Positions 18,276 to 28,282 of a stretch of 64,000 nucleotides of DNA are shown one piece after another. The translations under genes were made by a program, and so were the position numbers. Position 1 is the first letter of the stretch. Each line of letters begins with the position of its first letter. The notes beneath the pieces are model-generated. The model searched no databases. It was not told the DNA's origin and saw only the letters and a program-made list of their open reading frames with translations. Source of the stretch: Pontibacter ramchanderi (GTDB lineage Bacteria > Bacteroidota > Bacteroidia > Cytophagales > Hymenobacteraceae); the NCBI RefSeq assembly GCF_002846395.1, contig NZ_PJMU01000001.1:186001-250000 (forward strand), given 5' to 3'.

Positions 18276-19664
18276 ATGTATAAAAAAATATTTTCAATCG
18301 CCTTGATTGCCCTCCTGAGCCTGCCGTCAGGTATAGCGGTGGGCCAAAAACAAACGCCGCCGGAAGGAGGTCAACCGCGTGATTTTAAACTGCCTGCCAA
18401 GCAGGAGTTTGATCTGGATAACGGTCTAACGGCCGTGCTGGTGCCCTATGGTGAGGTTCCCAAGGTGGTGGTGAGCATGGTGGTACAAGTAGGCAACGTA
18501 CACGAAACAGCACAGCAAAATGGGCTGGCAGAGATTGTGGGCAGCCTGATGCAGGAAGGCACGGCTACACGAAATGCCCGGCAGTTGGCCGAGGAAGTGG
18601 CCCGTCTGGGTGGCTCGCTTTACGTGAGTGTAGGCCCGAACGAGACCTGGATATCCGGTTCGGCGCTGTCGGAGTTTGGACCTCAGTTAGTTGAAATCAT
18701 GGCAGATCTGCTCAAAAACCCTGCCTTCCCGGAGGCTGAGATGGGCCGCATCAAAAACGACTTCAAGCGCCAGAATAACCTGTTGCGCCAGCAACCAGGT
18801 GCCATTGCCCAATCCAAGTTCAGAGGGGCACTCTACCCGAACCACCCATACGGTCGTGACTTCCCTTCAGACGCAGTGATCGACGGCTTTACCAGGGAGC
18901 AGGTGCAGCAGTTTTACGAACAGCAGTTCGGTGCCGACCGCACAACCGTATACGTGGCCGGAAAATTTGACCAGAGCGCCATGAAAGAGGCCGTTAGCAG
19001 TCAGTTGAGCGATTGGCGGAAAGGGGCCGAGCCGCAGATCATGGTGGCCAAGCCGGTTACCAAAAGCGACCTGATCGTAATTGATAGGCCAGGTGCACCG
19101 CAGTCCACTATTGTGTATGGCTTACCCGTGGTAGACCCTTCACACCCAGACTACATGGCTCTTCGCGTGACCAATTCCTTGTTGGGTGGCTCATTCGGCT
19201 CACGCATCACCCGCAACATCCGCGAAGACAAAGGCTATACCTACTCGCCCTACAGCACGCTGGCCGCCCGCTACCGGGTAGGGGATTGGGCGCAGGTAGC
19301 CGACGTCACCACCGAGCACACAGGAAACTCATTGCGTGAAATTTTGAACGAGATCAATCGCCTGGGCACAGAAGCTCCCACAGCTGAAGAGTTGGAAGGT
19401 ATAAAGAATTACGAGGCCGGTTTGTTTGTCTTGCGAAACTCTTCGCCTTCGGGCATCGTGTCGCAGCTTAATTTCCTGAAACTGCACGGGCTGCCGGATT
19501 CTTTCTTGGAAAACCAGGTGCAGAATATCCACGCCATTACGCCGCAACAAGTACAGCAAACTACCCAGAAGTACATGAAACCCAAGAGTATGACGCTGGT
19601 GGTTGTGGGCGATAAAAAAGTAATTGATCCTCAGTTAAAGAAATTTCAGGCAGAACTGAAATAG
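18276..19664 (+). CDS. M16 family protein lacking the zinc motif, partner subunit
   Basis: Signal peptide (about 1-22, ending AVGQK). Same two-lobe M16 fold, but where HxxEH should stand it reads NGLAEIVGSLMQEGT, so it should be proteolytically inactive. The second lobe keeps the substrate-clamping block LLGGSFGSRITRNIREDKGYTYSPYS with the usual Arg/Tyr pair, which the catalytic partner needs. Starts five bases after the active subunit gene and ends before a strong terminator. The combination of an active HxxEH chain and an inactive R/Y chain is well established for M16B. Confidence 0.92.
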   Translation: MYKKIFSIALIALLSLPSGIAVGQKQTPPEGGQPRDFKLPAKQEFDLDNGLTAVLVPYGEVPKVVVSMVVQVGNVHETAQQNGLAEIVGSLMQEGTATRNARQLAEEVARLGGSLYVSVGPNETWISGSALSEFGPQLVEIMADLLKNPAFPEAEMGRIKNDFKRQNNLLRQQPGAIAQSKFRGALYPNHPYGRDFPSDAVIDGFTREQVQQFYEQQFGADRTTVYVAGKFDQSAMKEAVSSQLSDWRKGAEPQIMVAKPVTKSDLIVIDRPGAPQSTIVYGLPVVDPSHPDYMALRVTNSLLGGSFGSRITRNIREDKGYTYSPYSTLAARYRVGDWAQVADVTTEHTGNSLREILNEINRLGTEAPTAEELEGIKNYEAGLFVLRNSSPSGIVSQLNFLKLHGLPDSFLENQVQNIHAITPQQVQQTTQKYMKPKSMTLVVVGDKKVIDPQLKKFQAELK

Positions 19665-19690
19665 AACCCGCTGTAGTGCGCAAGTACAAA

Positions 19691-19735
19691 CCAAAAAAAG
19701 GGAGACCTGATTTTTTCAGGTCTCCCTTTTTTTGG
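19691..19735 (+). terminator. Perfect 20-bp stem terminator after the M16 pair
   Basis: Arms at 19691-19710 and 19716-19735 are perfect complements (core GGGAGACCTGA) around a TTTTT loop, with seven A on the left and seven T on the right, so it can act in both directions. Confidence 0.92.
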
Positions 19736-19742
19736 TTGGGGT

Positions 19743-19902
19743 AGGTATAAAACAAGAACAGACCCCTTTTCAGGAGTCTGTTCTCTATTGAAAAGATTTG
19801 TGGTTTGTAACAATTAACTTTTCAACTTTTAGCCATTCTCTTTTACGGGTACAGTTTTAATGAGGTTACAGAATCTCTGAAAATATTTTTAATTTTTTTT
19901 CG
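19743..19902 (-). repeat. Copy 1 of a structured repeat with hairpin
   Basis: About 160 bases repeated at 20116-20273. Conserved blocks: AGGTATAAAA at the left end, TCTATTGAAAAGATT (19784-19798), a 29-base identical core (19806-19834), GGTTACA and a poly-T stretch. Between the first two blocks lies a hairpin, GAACAGACCCC/GGAGTCTGTTC (19756-19766 with 19773-19783, one mismatch). On the minus strand the hairpin is followed by TTGTTTTAT, terminator-like. Confidence 0.8.
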
Positions 19903-20115
19903 GGGTTGGTTTTTAATACGCCATACTGCCCCGAAAATTCATTATTGCTCACAGAATTCATTGTATTGACGTCAACGCACCCTTATACCTTATAAAGGTA
20001 TAGCAGCTTCCTAGTTTCAAGTATAGATTATTGACTTTCTGAAGTATGAATTGCTTTGAAGCTATTTTAGCTACTAAGGTATGGCTGAAAAAGAATGCGT
20101 AGAAACTTTAGGGAG
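19903..20115. other. Gene-free stretch between the two repeat copies
   Basis: No coding character on either strand. It contains the palindrome TTGACGTCAA near 19966 and an inverted pair of the dispersed motif, TATACCTT/AAGGTATA, at 19984-20002. It may be the remnant of a lost duplicate of the neighbouring small lipoprotein gene, since repeat copy 1 resembles that gene's 3' untranslated region. This last point is inference. Confidence 0.5.
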
Positions 20116-20273
20116 AGGTATAAAATAAGAAGAGCTCCTTCGTAAAGGAGCTCTTCTCTATTGAAAAGATTAGTCTGTAACAATTAACTTTTCAACTTTT
20201 AGCCGTTCTTTTATACGGTGGCATTTTGTGATGGGTTACAATGCACCCAAATTTTTTTTAATTATTATCTCGG
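20116..20273 (-). repeat. Copy 2 of the structured repeat, 3' of the small lipoprotein gene
   Basis: Matches 19743-19902 in order and spacing; identical 29-base core at 20176-20204. Its hairpin is a perfect 12-bp stem, GAAGAGCTCCTT/AAGGAGCTCTTC (20129-20140 with 20145-20156), loop CGTA. The stem sequence differs from copy 1 but pairing is kept. Its right end reaches just past the stop codon of the minus-strand lipoprotein gene, so it forms that gene's 3' region and probably its terminator. Confidence 0.8.
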
Positions 20274-20488
20274 TCTTTATCCCGATCTACTTCAACTTTC
20301 TTGGTATTGGTTGTTGTGTCATAGTCAACAACCGTTTCAGTTACTTCATATTCGGTTGCCACAGAGTCGCGGTCTACTACTCGTTCGGTTTCGCTGGCAG
20401 TTGTGCCCTCTCTGTTGGTGTTATCGCAGGCTACCAGCCCCATACTACCAAACATGATCGCGAAGGCTGCATAAAATATCTTTTTCAT
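20258..20488 (-). CDS. Small acidic lipoprotein of unknown function
   Basis: 76 residues: signal peptide with lipobox GLVAC (Cys21), then a mature part with no hydrophobic core, made almost only of Thr, Glu, Asp, Val and Arg and ending in KVEVDRDKDRDNN. No known domain. The composition suggests a disordered, surface-exposed or periplasmic tether. The signal peptide makes it credible as a real gene despite the small size. Its 3' region is one copy of a duplicated structured element. Confidence 0.7.
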   Translation of the reverse strand: MKKIFYAAFAIMFGSMGLVACDNTNREGTTASETERVVDRDSVATEYEVTETVVDYDTTTNTKKVEVDRDKDRDNN

Positions 20489-20679
20489 GGTTTTATCATT
20501 TAAGCTTAACTAAAATACATCGCCTGTCTTTAAAGCAAGCAGGATCAATGTTTAATAATTGTACGAAATGATAAATATAAAAGGTTGTAAATCAGAAATA
20601 TAATAGTATTATATTCTTGGTATAATGATAAATCAGATAGCTGTGAAGCAGATTCAGGAAACTAATCTTCTATTTCAGA

Positions 20680-23217
20680 TCAGGTACCTTTCCTTTTTAC
20701 ACTGCGTGTAGGTATGGCCGTGAGTGGGTCATCCGGCCAGTGGTGTTTTGGATACCTTCCGCGCAGGTCTTTGCGCACTTCGAAATAACCAGTGTGCCAG
20801 AAACTGCGCAGGTCGCGGGTCACTTGCACGGGGCGGGAGGCCGGCGAGAGTAAGTGCATCAGCAAGGGCACCTTGCCTGCTGCGATACGGGGTGTGTCGA
20901 GCAAGCCAAACACCTCCTGCAAACGCACTGCCAGCACGGGCGTGGCAGCATCCGTATAGTCCACGGCGATGCGCGAACCGCTGGGTACCTGCAGGTGTGT
21001 AGGCGCCAGCTTGTCGAGTTCCTGCTGTTGCTCCCACGAAAGCGTAGAAAGAAGTATGTTATTCAGATCCAGCCGGGAAACCTGTTCCAAGCTGCGCAGG
21101 CCTGCCAGGTGTGGTAGCAACCATTCTTCCATGGTGTCTTCCAATGCCTTATCCGACATGTCGGGCCAATTTTCCGGCGCGAGTTGCTGAAGGAATGTAA
21201 GCCGCTGACGTGTGCGGATCGCTTCATCGGACCAGGGTAATCGAGTTATACCGTTCTCCTGAAGTGCCTGTAATAACGCAGCCTGTACTTGTTCCGGGTC
21301 GGGTTGGGCAAGTTGTTTTTCTTCCAGCACCAGTGCGCCGAGTTTTATGATGCGTCTTGCCTGCACACGGCCACTTGCCTGGTCCCAGCGAACCTCTTCC
21401 AGCTGTTCTAACTGACTTTTAAAATGTTCGAGCACTTCGTCTATGCTCAAGGGAGCTGCCAGCAAGATACGCGGATGTGGCCCTGCATCCAGGTGAGCGA
21501 TGCCGTAATACGCCGCCTCAGAAAACAATTCGGTAGGGAGGGATGCCTTTTGGCCCGTAATCAGACGCACTCTCCCCGTACTTTCGCGCTGCGCCAGTCG
21601 ATCAGGATAAGCCAGGGCGGTGAGCAGGCCGGCTGCATGCACCTCGATGGTTCCTTTAGGAGCACGGAGTCGCTGCCGGAGGTGTTGGGCCTGTTCCTGC
21701 ACGCGTCGAATGGCGTTGTCATCCCGAACAAAACCAGGTATAGGAGGGCGTTTTCCTGCCAACAGCTCCAGCCGCAGAGATAAGTCTGGCAGGGGACTGC
21801 TCAGCGGTTGTTGCGCCCGGATAACATCACGCTCAGCGAGTAAGGCCGCCAGCGTACAAGCCGTCTCGGTCAGTCCCAGTTCATGGCCTCTGATCACCAG
21901 GTGCCCGAGGCGGGGTGTCAGGCCCATGGAGGCAATGGCTTTGCCGTGGGCTGTAGCCTGGCCGGTCACGTCTATGGCCTCCAGGCGCAGCAGCAAGTCG
22001 CGGGCTAAAGAGAGCGCGGCGGCAGGCGGGGTGTCCAGCCACTGCAGTGTACTGACGTCCTTTACACCCCACAAGGCCAGCTCCAACGCCATACCTGACA
22101 GGTCGGCCTCACAAATTTCGGGTACCTGCCGCTCCGGCAATTGCAACTGATCGGCTGTGGACCAGAGGCGGTAGCAGACTCCCGGGCCTAAACGGCCCGC
22201 ACGGCCACGGCGCTGGTCTGCAGCTGCTTTTGAAACAGGGGTGGTAACCAGTGTTGTGAGGCCGGTGCGTGGCATAAAACGGGGTACACGTGCATAGCCG
22301 CCATCCACGACAATCTTTACGCCTTCTATTGTTAAGCTGGTTTCGGCAATGCTTGTTGCCAATACGATTTTCCTGAAACCAGCAGGAGAGGGCTGAATGG
22401 CTGCCATCTGTCGGCTAAGTGCCAGATCTCCGTGCAACAAGTGCAGCTCGACGCTGGCCGGAAGTCTGTCTTCCAACTGCTCTGCCACCCGGCGCATTTC
22501 TCCCATACCTGGCAGAAAAACGAGCAAGTCACCGGAGGGTTCTTCGCGCAGCGCTCTGAAGATGGTTTTGGGTACCAGCTGCTGCAGTCGCTCTGCAGGT
22601 CGGCTGCCGGCCGCCGCCATTTCAGAAGGGCTGAGGTAATGCGTCTCGACTGGGTAGAGGCGTCCGTGGCTTCGGATCACGGGGGCCTGCAACCATATGC
22701 CTATACCTGTGGCATCCAGGGTGGCGCTCATGATCACGATACGCAGGTCAGGCCGAAGCACAGCCTGCGCATCCAGCGCGAGTGCCAGACCCAGGTCAGC
22801 CTGCAAGCTGCGTTCATGAAACTCGTCGAAAAGAATTGCCGCCACACCTTCCAGGGCAGGGTCTTCCTGTAGCATGCGGGTCAGGATGCCCTCTGTTACT
22901 ACCTCCACGCGTGTGCGGGCAGATACCACGTGCTCCATGCGCACCCAGTAGCCCACCGTCTGGCCCAGTGGTTCCTGCATCAGATCAGCCATGCGCTGCG
23001 CTGCGGCCCGGGTAGCGAGGCGACGTGGTTCCAGCACCAGTACCTTGCCGCCCTGCAGCCAGTCGGCTTGTAGCAAAGCGAGTGGCACCAGCGTTGTTTT
23101 ACCGGCTCCCGGGGGAGCTTCCAACACGGCACGATTAGCGGTAGTGAGTGCCTGCAGCAGGTCAGGGAGCGCCTCTTTTACAGGCAGGTCCGGTAGTTCA
23201 GGTATGGCGTACGACAT
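20680..23217 (-). CDS. hrpB: ATP-dependent RNA helicase HrpB (DEAH box)
   Basis: 845 residues, normal for HrpB. Walker A is APPGAGKTT (residues 34-42), the DEAH-type box is DEFHERS, motif III is MSATLDATG, and the helicase C-terminal domain shows ATSIAETSLTIEGVKIVVDGG and QRRGRAGR. The HrpB-specific C-terminal domain ends in LRGRYPKHHWPDDPLTAIPT, the typical family tail. Biological role of HrpB remains poorly defined. It is the last gene of a minus-strand run with 33-48 base gaps. Confidence 0.95.
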   Translation of the reverse strand: MSYAIPELPDLPVKEALPDLLQALTTANRAVLEAPPGAGKTTLVPLALLQADWLQGGKVLVLEPRRLATRAAAQRMADLMQEPLGQTVGYWVRMEHVVSARTRVEVVTEGILTRMLQEDPALEGVAAILFDEFHERSLQADLGLALALDAQAVLRPDLRIVIMSATLDATGIGIWLQAPVIRSHGRLYPVETHYLSPSEMAAAGSRPAERLQQLVPKTIFRALREEPSGDLLVFLPGMGEMRRVAEQLEDRLPASVELHLLHGDLALSRQMAAIQPSPAGFRKIVLATSIAETSLTIEGVKIVVDGGYARVPRFMPRTGLTTLVTTPVSKAAADQRRGRAGRLGPGVCYRLWSTADQLQLPERQVPEICEADLSGMALELALWGVKDVSTLQWLDTPPAAALSLARDLLLRLEAIDVTGQATAHGKAIASMGLTPRLGHLVIRGHELGLTETACTLAALLAERDVIRAQQPLSSPLPDLSLRLELLAGKRPPIPGFVRDDNAIRRVQEQAQHLRQRLRAPKGTIEVHAAGLLTALAYPDRLAQRESTGRVRLITGQKASLPTELFSEAAYYGIAHLDAGPHPRILLAAPLSIDEVLEHFKSQLEQLEEVRWDQASGRVQARRIIKLGALVLEEKQLAQPDPEQVQAALLQALQENGITRLPWSDEAIRTRQRLTFLQQLAPENWPDMSDKALEDTMEEWLLPHLAGLRSLEQVSRLDLNNILLSTLSWEQQQELDKLAPTHLQVPSGSRIAVDYTDAATPVLAVRLQEVFGLLDTPRIAAGKVPLLMHLLSPASRPVQVTRDLRSFWHTGYFEVRKDLRGRYPKHHWPDDPLTAIPTRSVKRKGT

Positions 23218-23250
23218 GTCGTCGCAATTTCCGAAAAATAAATAAACTTA

Positions 23251-23754
23251 TCAGGTTGTGCTTTCGGTGGGGGCTTCGAATAGTTTCAGGGCCTCTTCGT
23301 TGCCGACCTGTGCTGCCATTTGCTGAGCGGTCAGGCCACGGGCGTCACGGAGTTCCCGGTTGGCACCGTGCTCGAGCATAAACTTAACCATGTTGTTACG
23401 GCCATACATGGTGGCAAACATCAGGGCAGTACCGCCACTGCCATTTTGCAGGTCCAGGTCGGCACCGTGTTCCAGCAATAGCTCGGCTATACCTTCGTAG
23501 CCATTGAAGCACTGGCCCATCAGAGCGGTGTTACCTGCCAGATCCTGCGCATTGACGTCGGCCCCGGCATCGAGCAGCATACGGGCCGCCTCGGGTTGGT
23601 TATTGTAGGTCGCAATGATCAGGGGCGTGAAGCCACGCGGGCCTGGCTCGTTTACATCGACTCCTTCGTCAATCAGTTGTTTCAGCAGGGGCAGGTCGCC
23701 GCGTCGGGCGGCATCAAATAAAATATCAACGGGTCTGGTTGAATGGAACGTCAT
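23251..23754 (-). CDS. Ankyrin repeat protein
   Basis: 167 residues, four to five ankyrin repeats covering nearly the whole chain, each with the helix-turn pattern seen in GFTPLIIATYNNQPEAARMLLDAGADVNAQD and its neighbours. No signal peptide, so cytoplasmic. Protein-interaction scaffold by family knowledge; partner unknown. Lies between the monooxygenase-like gene (48 bases upstream) and hrpB (33 bases downstream) on the same strand. Confidence 0.92.
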   Translation of the reverse strand: MTFHSTRPVDILFDAARRGDLPLLKQLIDEGVDVNEPGPRGFTPLIIATYNNQPEAARMLLDAGADVNAQDLAGNTALMGQCFNGYEGIAELLLEHGADLDLQNGSGGTALMFATMYGRNNMVKFMLEHGANRELRDARGLTAQQMAAQVGNEEALKLFEAPTESTT

Positions 23755-23802
23755 AGGTATAAGGGCATTTGGTTTTGCCCTTTCCTACGGTAAAATTTCT
23801 CT

Positions 23803-24099
23803 TTAGTCGCTCACCATGTCAAAAAAACGTACTTTCAGGCTACCAGGTACCAGTTTCAACCCTTTTGGTATACCTTGGTGCGATTCCTTCATGTGCTGCT
23901 TGTACCATTCTTTGTATGATACTTCATCAGTCCAGGTGGTCATCACCCAAAACTCGTTTTCGTTTTCCTGCGGTGTAAATACCTTCATACCCAGAAAACC
24001 CTTCTCATGATCAACCATGTGCGGTCGGTTCACAAATGCTTCCTTCACGTCGGCTGCCATTCCGTTGGCAACCTCAAACTGGCTCATGGCTATATACAT
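23803..24099 (-). CDS. ABM-superfamily monooxygenase, MhuD/IsdG-like (possible heme-degrading enzyme)
   Basis: 98 residues with the dimeric alpha-beta ABM fold. From memory of the families it lines up over its full length with MhuD and IsdG: the GFLGMKVFTP strand, then WVMTTWTDEVSYKEW. Trp65 and His74 keep the Trp-x8-His spacing of MhuD. The catalytic Asn near the N-terminus of IsdG/MhuD aligns with Ser6 (MSQFEV), an important difference. It lies 33 bases after the CheB-CheR kinase gene and two genes from a phytochrome sensor, so supply of a bilin chromophore is possible. Alternatively it is a heme-storage or generic ABM protein. Confidence 0.65.
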   Translation of the reverse strand: MYIAMSQFEVANGMAADVKEAFVNRPHMVDHEKGFLGMKVFTPQENENEFWVMTTWTDEVSYKEWYKQHMKESHQGIPKGLKLVPGSLKVRFFDMVSD

Positions 24100-24132
24100 A
24101 GTTCGTATTTAAAATTTGAATAGGATTGCGCT

Positions 24133-27100
24133 TTACTGTTTAAAGGTTAGCGTAAAGGTCGTCCCTTTGTTTGTCTCACTTTTAACATGCACATGCCCTC
24201 CTGAGTTGTCCATGATGCGTTTGACGATGTAAAGGCCCATGCCGGTACCGTCTACATGCGAGTGGAAACGCTTGAAGAGTGTGAACAGCTTGCCCTGGCT
24301 CTCTTTGCTGATGCCCAGGCCATTGTCTTCTATGCTGATCACCAACCTCTTGCCTTTGTAACTGCTCTTGATTTTGACGTGCGGCTTACGGTCCGGCGAG
24401 CTATACTTGAGCGCATTGCTCAGCAGGTTGTAGAGTATACTGTGCAGGTTCTTTTTGGAGAAACTAATGGTAGGCGCTTCTGAAAAATCAGTTTCAATCA
24501 CAGCCTGCTTCCGCTCTGCCTCTTCTTTCAGGCCAGCGTAAATCGTGTTATAAACAGCTTCGATCTCAAGCGGCTCCGACTCACCGTCCACATCGCGCTG
24601 TACTTTGGCAATGTCCGTCAGGTCGCGGATCACATTCTTGAATCGCTTGATAGAATCCTTGATCATGTCGAACAGGGGATCGGTTGGCTCGCCCGGCAAG
24701 GGTTCCGCCTCCCTGATCTGCTCTTCCAGCACCAGCATCAGGCCTTCAATGTTCGCGATAGGCGACTTCAGGTCGTGCGAGGCCGTGTACACAAACGTGT
24801 CCAGGTCATCGATCACGCGCATGAGGTGGTCATTGGTATGCTGGAGTTTCTCCTGTGCCTGCTTCAGGTCCGACAGATCGATGAACGATCCGATCATGCG
24901 GTAAGGCATGCTGTACTCATTATACAGGATATAGGCTCGGTTCGAAACGTAGGTATAGGTGCCCTCTTTGTGCTGGATGCGGTACTCTGCATTCCACTGT
25001 TTTTTGCCGTTATTGATGGCATCATTCACGCTCTGTTCAACTGCCTTCCGGTCGTCTGGATGCACTTTCGAGAACCAGCCGTCCAGTCCACCCTCCATCT
25101 CGTGCTCGTTATAGCCCAGCATTTTGCTCAGGCCATCGCTCCACCAGATGCTGTTGGCAGCCAGGTTCCAGTCCCAGACCACGTCGTTGGTCGCCATGGC
25201 CACCAGCCTGAACCGTTCTTCGCTCTCGGCCAGCTCGCGGGTACGGTCCTGCACCAGGCGCTCCAACTGGCTGTTAAGCACAGTCAGGTTTTCCTCTGCC
25301 TTTTTGAGTTCTTCGTAGGCCCGCTGAGTCTGATCCTCGCTGTTCTTTTTATCGTTGATATTGGCCATGGTGACGGCAATACCTCCTCCCATTTTCACTG
25401 CTGCGATCTCGTACCAGGCTTTCTGCTCGTTTAAGGTTAGCAGCTGCTCAATGTGGAGCGGCTTTCCTGTTTCCACCACGTGGCAGAACTTCCGGAACAG
25501 TCCAGTGTCGCGCAGATGGGGTATCACGGTTGTAACGCTCCCATGTAGCAGGTTGGCGCTCGACTCGCCGATCATTTCTTCTGCTTTCTTGTTAAGCAAG
25601 GTCCAGGTGAAGTCCTTGATCTGATCTTTGGCATCGCGAACGGTCTGCATGGCCATGATGCTGTTAAGCGAGCTGTCGAGCACGCCCTGCACCACACTGC
25701 TGAGTGTTTTGAGCGTAGTCACATCCACAAAGCTCACTACCACGCCGTCTTTGTTTCCATCCCGCTTCAGGTATGGTATAATGCGCATGAGATAATAGCG
25801 GCCGTTTTCGGTCTCCACTTCCTGTTCCATTTCCTGCGAGGTGTTGTTTACCTGGCGTATGTCGTCGAACAGGCGGGCGTATTTCAGGTTGTGCGACAGG
25901 TGATAAACCGGCCGCCCTATATCGCCGCCGATGATGTTGACGATCTGCTCAACCGACGGGGTGTACTTGCGCACTTCCAGGCTGTGGTCAACAAAAAGCT
26001 GGCCCACGTTTGAGCTGCGGAAGTAGTTGTCGAGGTCTTCGTTGAGCTCCTGGAGTTCCTTTATTTTAAGCTGATGCTCTGAGTTAACGGTATGCAGTTC
26101 TTCATTGAGCGACTGCATCTCTTCGTTGGAGCTTTGCAGCTCCTCATTGCTTGACATCAGCTCCTCGTTGCTCGATTGCAGCTCTTCATTGGTTGTGCTC
26201 AGGTCCTGCACGGTCATTTGCAGACTTTCGCGGGTTTCACGCAGCTCCATTTCCAGCGTGGTTAGTTGCTGGTAGTAGTCTGCGTCGGAGAGGTGCGGGG
26301 TTTCGCTTAACTTTGGCTGTGGGCTCACTTCGCCCATTTCCTGCAGCAGGACCAGGATGAGCGGTGGCTGGCCTTTTTCCAGCGTAACCGGTCGAACGGA
26401 GGTATGGATCAGGCGTTCTTTCTTTTCAAACTTCACTGCAACCTGCCTGCCCACCACGCTGCGCTTAGTCTTGATGGCTTTGCGGATGCTCACGCTCAGG
26501 ACCACGGCCAGTTCCTCGGGTACCATTTTGATCAGGTTAAAGTGCAATCGCTTGTCCGGAAACTTAAGGAAGCGGTTGATGTCGCCAATGCCGTGCAGCA
26601 GCTGATAATTGGAGTCGACGTAAAGGGCAGTAACTTTAAAGTCCTCCGCCAGGGCATCCATAAAAGCTTCGTTGTAGCGATTCAGCTGCGTTGTTTTAAA
26701 CTGGCTGGCCTGGCTCACTTGCGCGCTGGTAGTTTGGAAATCAGTTATGCCGTAGCTGCGCTGCAGGCTGCTGCGGTCTTTTACCTTGCGGAAGATCTTC
26801 CATTTACGGTCTTCTTCCTCAAAGTACTCCTGCATATCCCCGATGTGCTCGCTAGGGCCCAGTAACAAATACCCCCCCATGTTCAGGGCGTAAGGAAACA
26901 ACGAGAGTACTTTATGCTGCAGGCTAGGGTTCAGGTAGATCAGCATGTTGCGGCACGTGATGAGGTCAATCTTGCTGAACGGCGGGTCTTTTTGCAGATC
27001 GTGCTGCGCAAAGATCACCATCTTCCGGATCTCATCACTCACCGTATAACGGTTGCCGGTTTGCTGAAAGAACCGCTGCAACCGCTCCTCCGAAACCTGC

Positions 27101-28248
27101 TTGCGGATGGAGTTAGCAGGGTAGGTGCCTCTAGAGGCCTTCTGCAGTGCCTGCTGGTCTACATCGGTCGCAAAGAGCTTCACGTCCAGGTGCCGGCCCA
27201 ACTTATAGGATGCCTCTTTGAATAAGATTGCCAACGAATAGGCCTCTTCGCCCGTGCTGCAGGCTGCTACCCACACCTTGATGGGTTCGCCTTCCTCTTT
27301 GGATTCCAGGATAGCCGGGATAACGTTGGATTGAAGCAAATGAAACGCCTCCGGGTCGCGGAAAAAGCTGGTTACGTTGATAAAAAACTCCTGGCAAAGA
27401 ATCTTGATCTCGGCCGGGTTTTCGTGCAGGAATTCCAGGTACTCCTGCAGAGAGTTCAATTTTAAGGTCTGCATCCGTTTGTGGATGCGGCGGTTGAGGG
27501 TAGGCTTTTTATAATGTGTAAAGTCCACCTGGGTATGGCTGCATACCAGGTCTAGTATCTTTTTTAGCACTTCCTCCTCGTCAACGCTGCTCTGTTGCTG
27601 CTTCCCGTTTTGGATGATGCTCTTCATGAGCGGTGTGCGGCGGGTATATTCCATGATCTCGTGCGGAATCTGATCCGGCGGAAGCACGAAGTCTACCTTA
27701 CCTGTGTCGATGGCGCTGCGTGGCATGCCATCGAACTTGGCGCTCTCGGGGTCCTGCACCACTACCAGTCCGCCTGCTTTTTTAATGGCAAGCACTCCTT
27801 TACTACCGTCCGTCCCAGTGCCCGACAACACGACGCCTATGGCGTAAGGACCCCGGTCGATAGCAAGCGATTCAAAAAAGGCATCGACAGCAAAGTTCGG
27901 CTCCCGGTTACGGGGTTTGTCGGTTAGGCGCAGCCTTCCGTTCTGCAAGCTTAGTTGCTTGCCACTAGGGAGCACATACACACAATTCGGCCTTGTGAAG
28001 GTATTGTCTTCTGCCTCCCTTACCTGCATGCTGGTATGTTTGGAGAGCAACTCGGCCATCAGGCTTTTGTGGTCCGGCGACAGGTGCTGGATAATCACAA
28101 AAGAAAAGCTGGAGTTACTGGGAAAGTGGTCAAAGAGTTTATGAATAGCTTCCAGGCCTCCGGCAGAGGCTCCTATACCTACCAGGTAATGATCGGCAGG
28201 TTTAGGGCTTACTTTTTGGCCCTGTTTATTGTCTGCTTGCTGCAACAT
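24133..28248 (-). CDS. Hybrid CheB-CheR-PAS histidine kinase
   Basis: 1371 residues, cytoplasmic. Residues about 20-205 form a CheB methylesterase domain with catalytic Ser28 (GIGASAGG), His55 (QHLSPDH) and Asp147 (GTGTDG), but no receiver domain before it. About 215-490 is a CheR methyltransferase, with the SAM motif [16 protein letters not shown] and CRNMLIYL. A coiled coil of repeated SSNEEL/SLNEEL units (about 690-740) links to PAS domains, then a HisKA domain (His1158 in [16 protein letters not shown]) and an HATPase domain ([30 protein letters not shown]). Starts 34 bases after the phytochrome sensor gene, so the sensor may feed into it. No chemoreceptor is nearby. Confidence 0.93.
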   Translation of the reverse strand: MLQQADNKQGQKVSPKPADHYLVGIGASAGGLEAIHKLFDHFPSNSSFSFVIIQHLSPDHKSLMAELLSKHTSMQVREAEDNTFTRPNCVYVLPSGKQLSLQNGRLRLTDKPRNREPNFAVDAFFESLAIDRGPYAIGVVLSGTGTDGSKGVLAIKKAGGLVVVQDPESAKFDGMPRSAIDTGKVDFVLPPDQIPHEIMEYTRRTPLMKSIIQNGKQQQSSVDEEEVLKKILDLVCSHTQVDFTHYKKPTLNRRIHKRMQTLKLNSLQEYLEFLHENPAEIKILCQEFFINVTSFFRDPEAFHLLQSNVIPAILESKEEGEPIKVWVAACSTGEEAYSLAILFKEASYKLGRHLDVKLFATDVDQQALQKASRGTYPANSIRKQVSEERLQRFFQQTGNRYTVSDEIRKMVIFAQHDLQKDPPFSKIDLITCRNMLIYLNPSLQHKVLSLFPYALNMGGYLLLGPSEHIGDMQEYFEEEDRKWKIFRKVKDRSSLQRSYGITDFQTTSAQVSQASQFKTTQLNRYNEAFMDALAEDFKVTALYVDSNYQLLHGIGDINRFLKFPDKRLHFNLIKMVPEELAVVLSVSIRKAIKTKRSVVGRQVAVKFEKKERLIHTSVRPVTLEKGQPPLILVLLQEMGEVSPQPKLSETPHLSDADYYQQLTTLEMELRETRESLQMTVQDLSTTNEELQSSNEELMSSNEELQSSNEEMQSLNEELHTVNSEHQLKIKELQELNEDLDNYFRSSNVGQLFVDHSLEVRKYTPSVEQIVNIIGGDIGRPVYHLSHNLKYARLFDDIRQVNNTSQEMEQEVETENGRYYLMRIIPYLKRDGNKDGVVVSFVDVTTLKTLSSVVQGVLDSSLNSIMAMQTVRDAKDQIKDFTWTLLNKKAEEMIGESSANLLHGSVTTVIPHLRDTGLFRKFCHVVETGKPLHIEQLLTLNEQKAWYEIAAVKMGGGIAVTMANINDKKNSEDQTQRAYEELKKAEENLTVLNSQLERLVQDRTRELAESEERFRLVAMATNDVVWDWNLAANSIWWSDGLSKMLGYNEHEMEGGLDGWFSKVHPDDRKAVEQSVNDAINNGKKQWNAEYRIQHKEGTYTYVSNRAYILYNEYSMPYRMIGSFIDLSDLKQAQEKLQHTNDHLMRVIDDLDTFVYTASHDLKSPIANIEGLMLVLEEQIREAEPLPGEPTDPLFDMIKDSIKRFKNVIRDLTDIAKVQRDVDGESEPLEIEAVYNTIYAGLKEEAERKQAVIETDFSEAPTISFSKKNLHSILYNLLSNALKYSSPDRKPHVKIKSSYKGKRLVISIEDNGLGISKESQGKLFTLFKRFHSHVDGTGMGLYIVKRIMDNSGGHVHVKSETNKGTTFTLTFKQ

Positions 28249-28282
28249 GCTGTGTTAACCGAAATAAAGGTAATAGGTTCAC

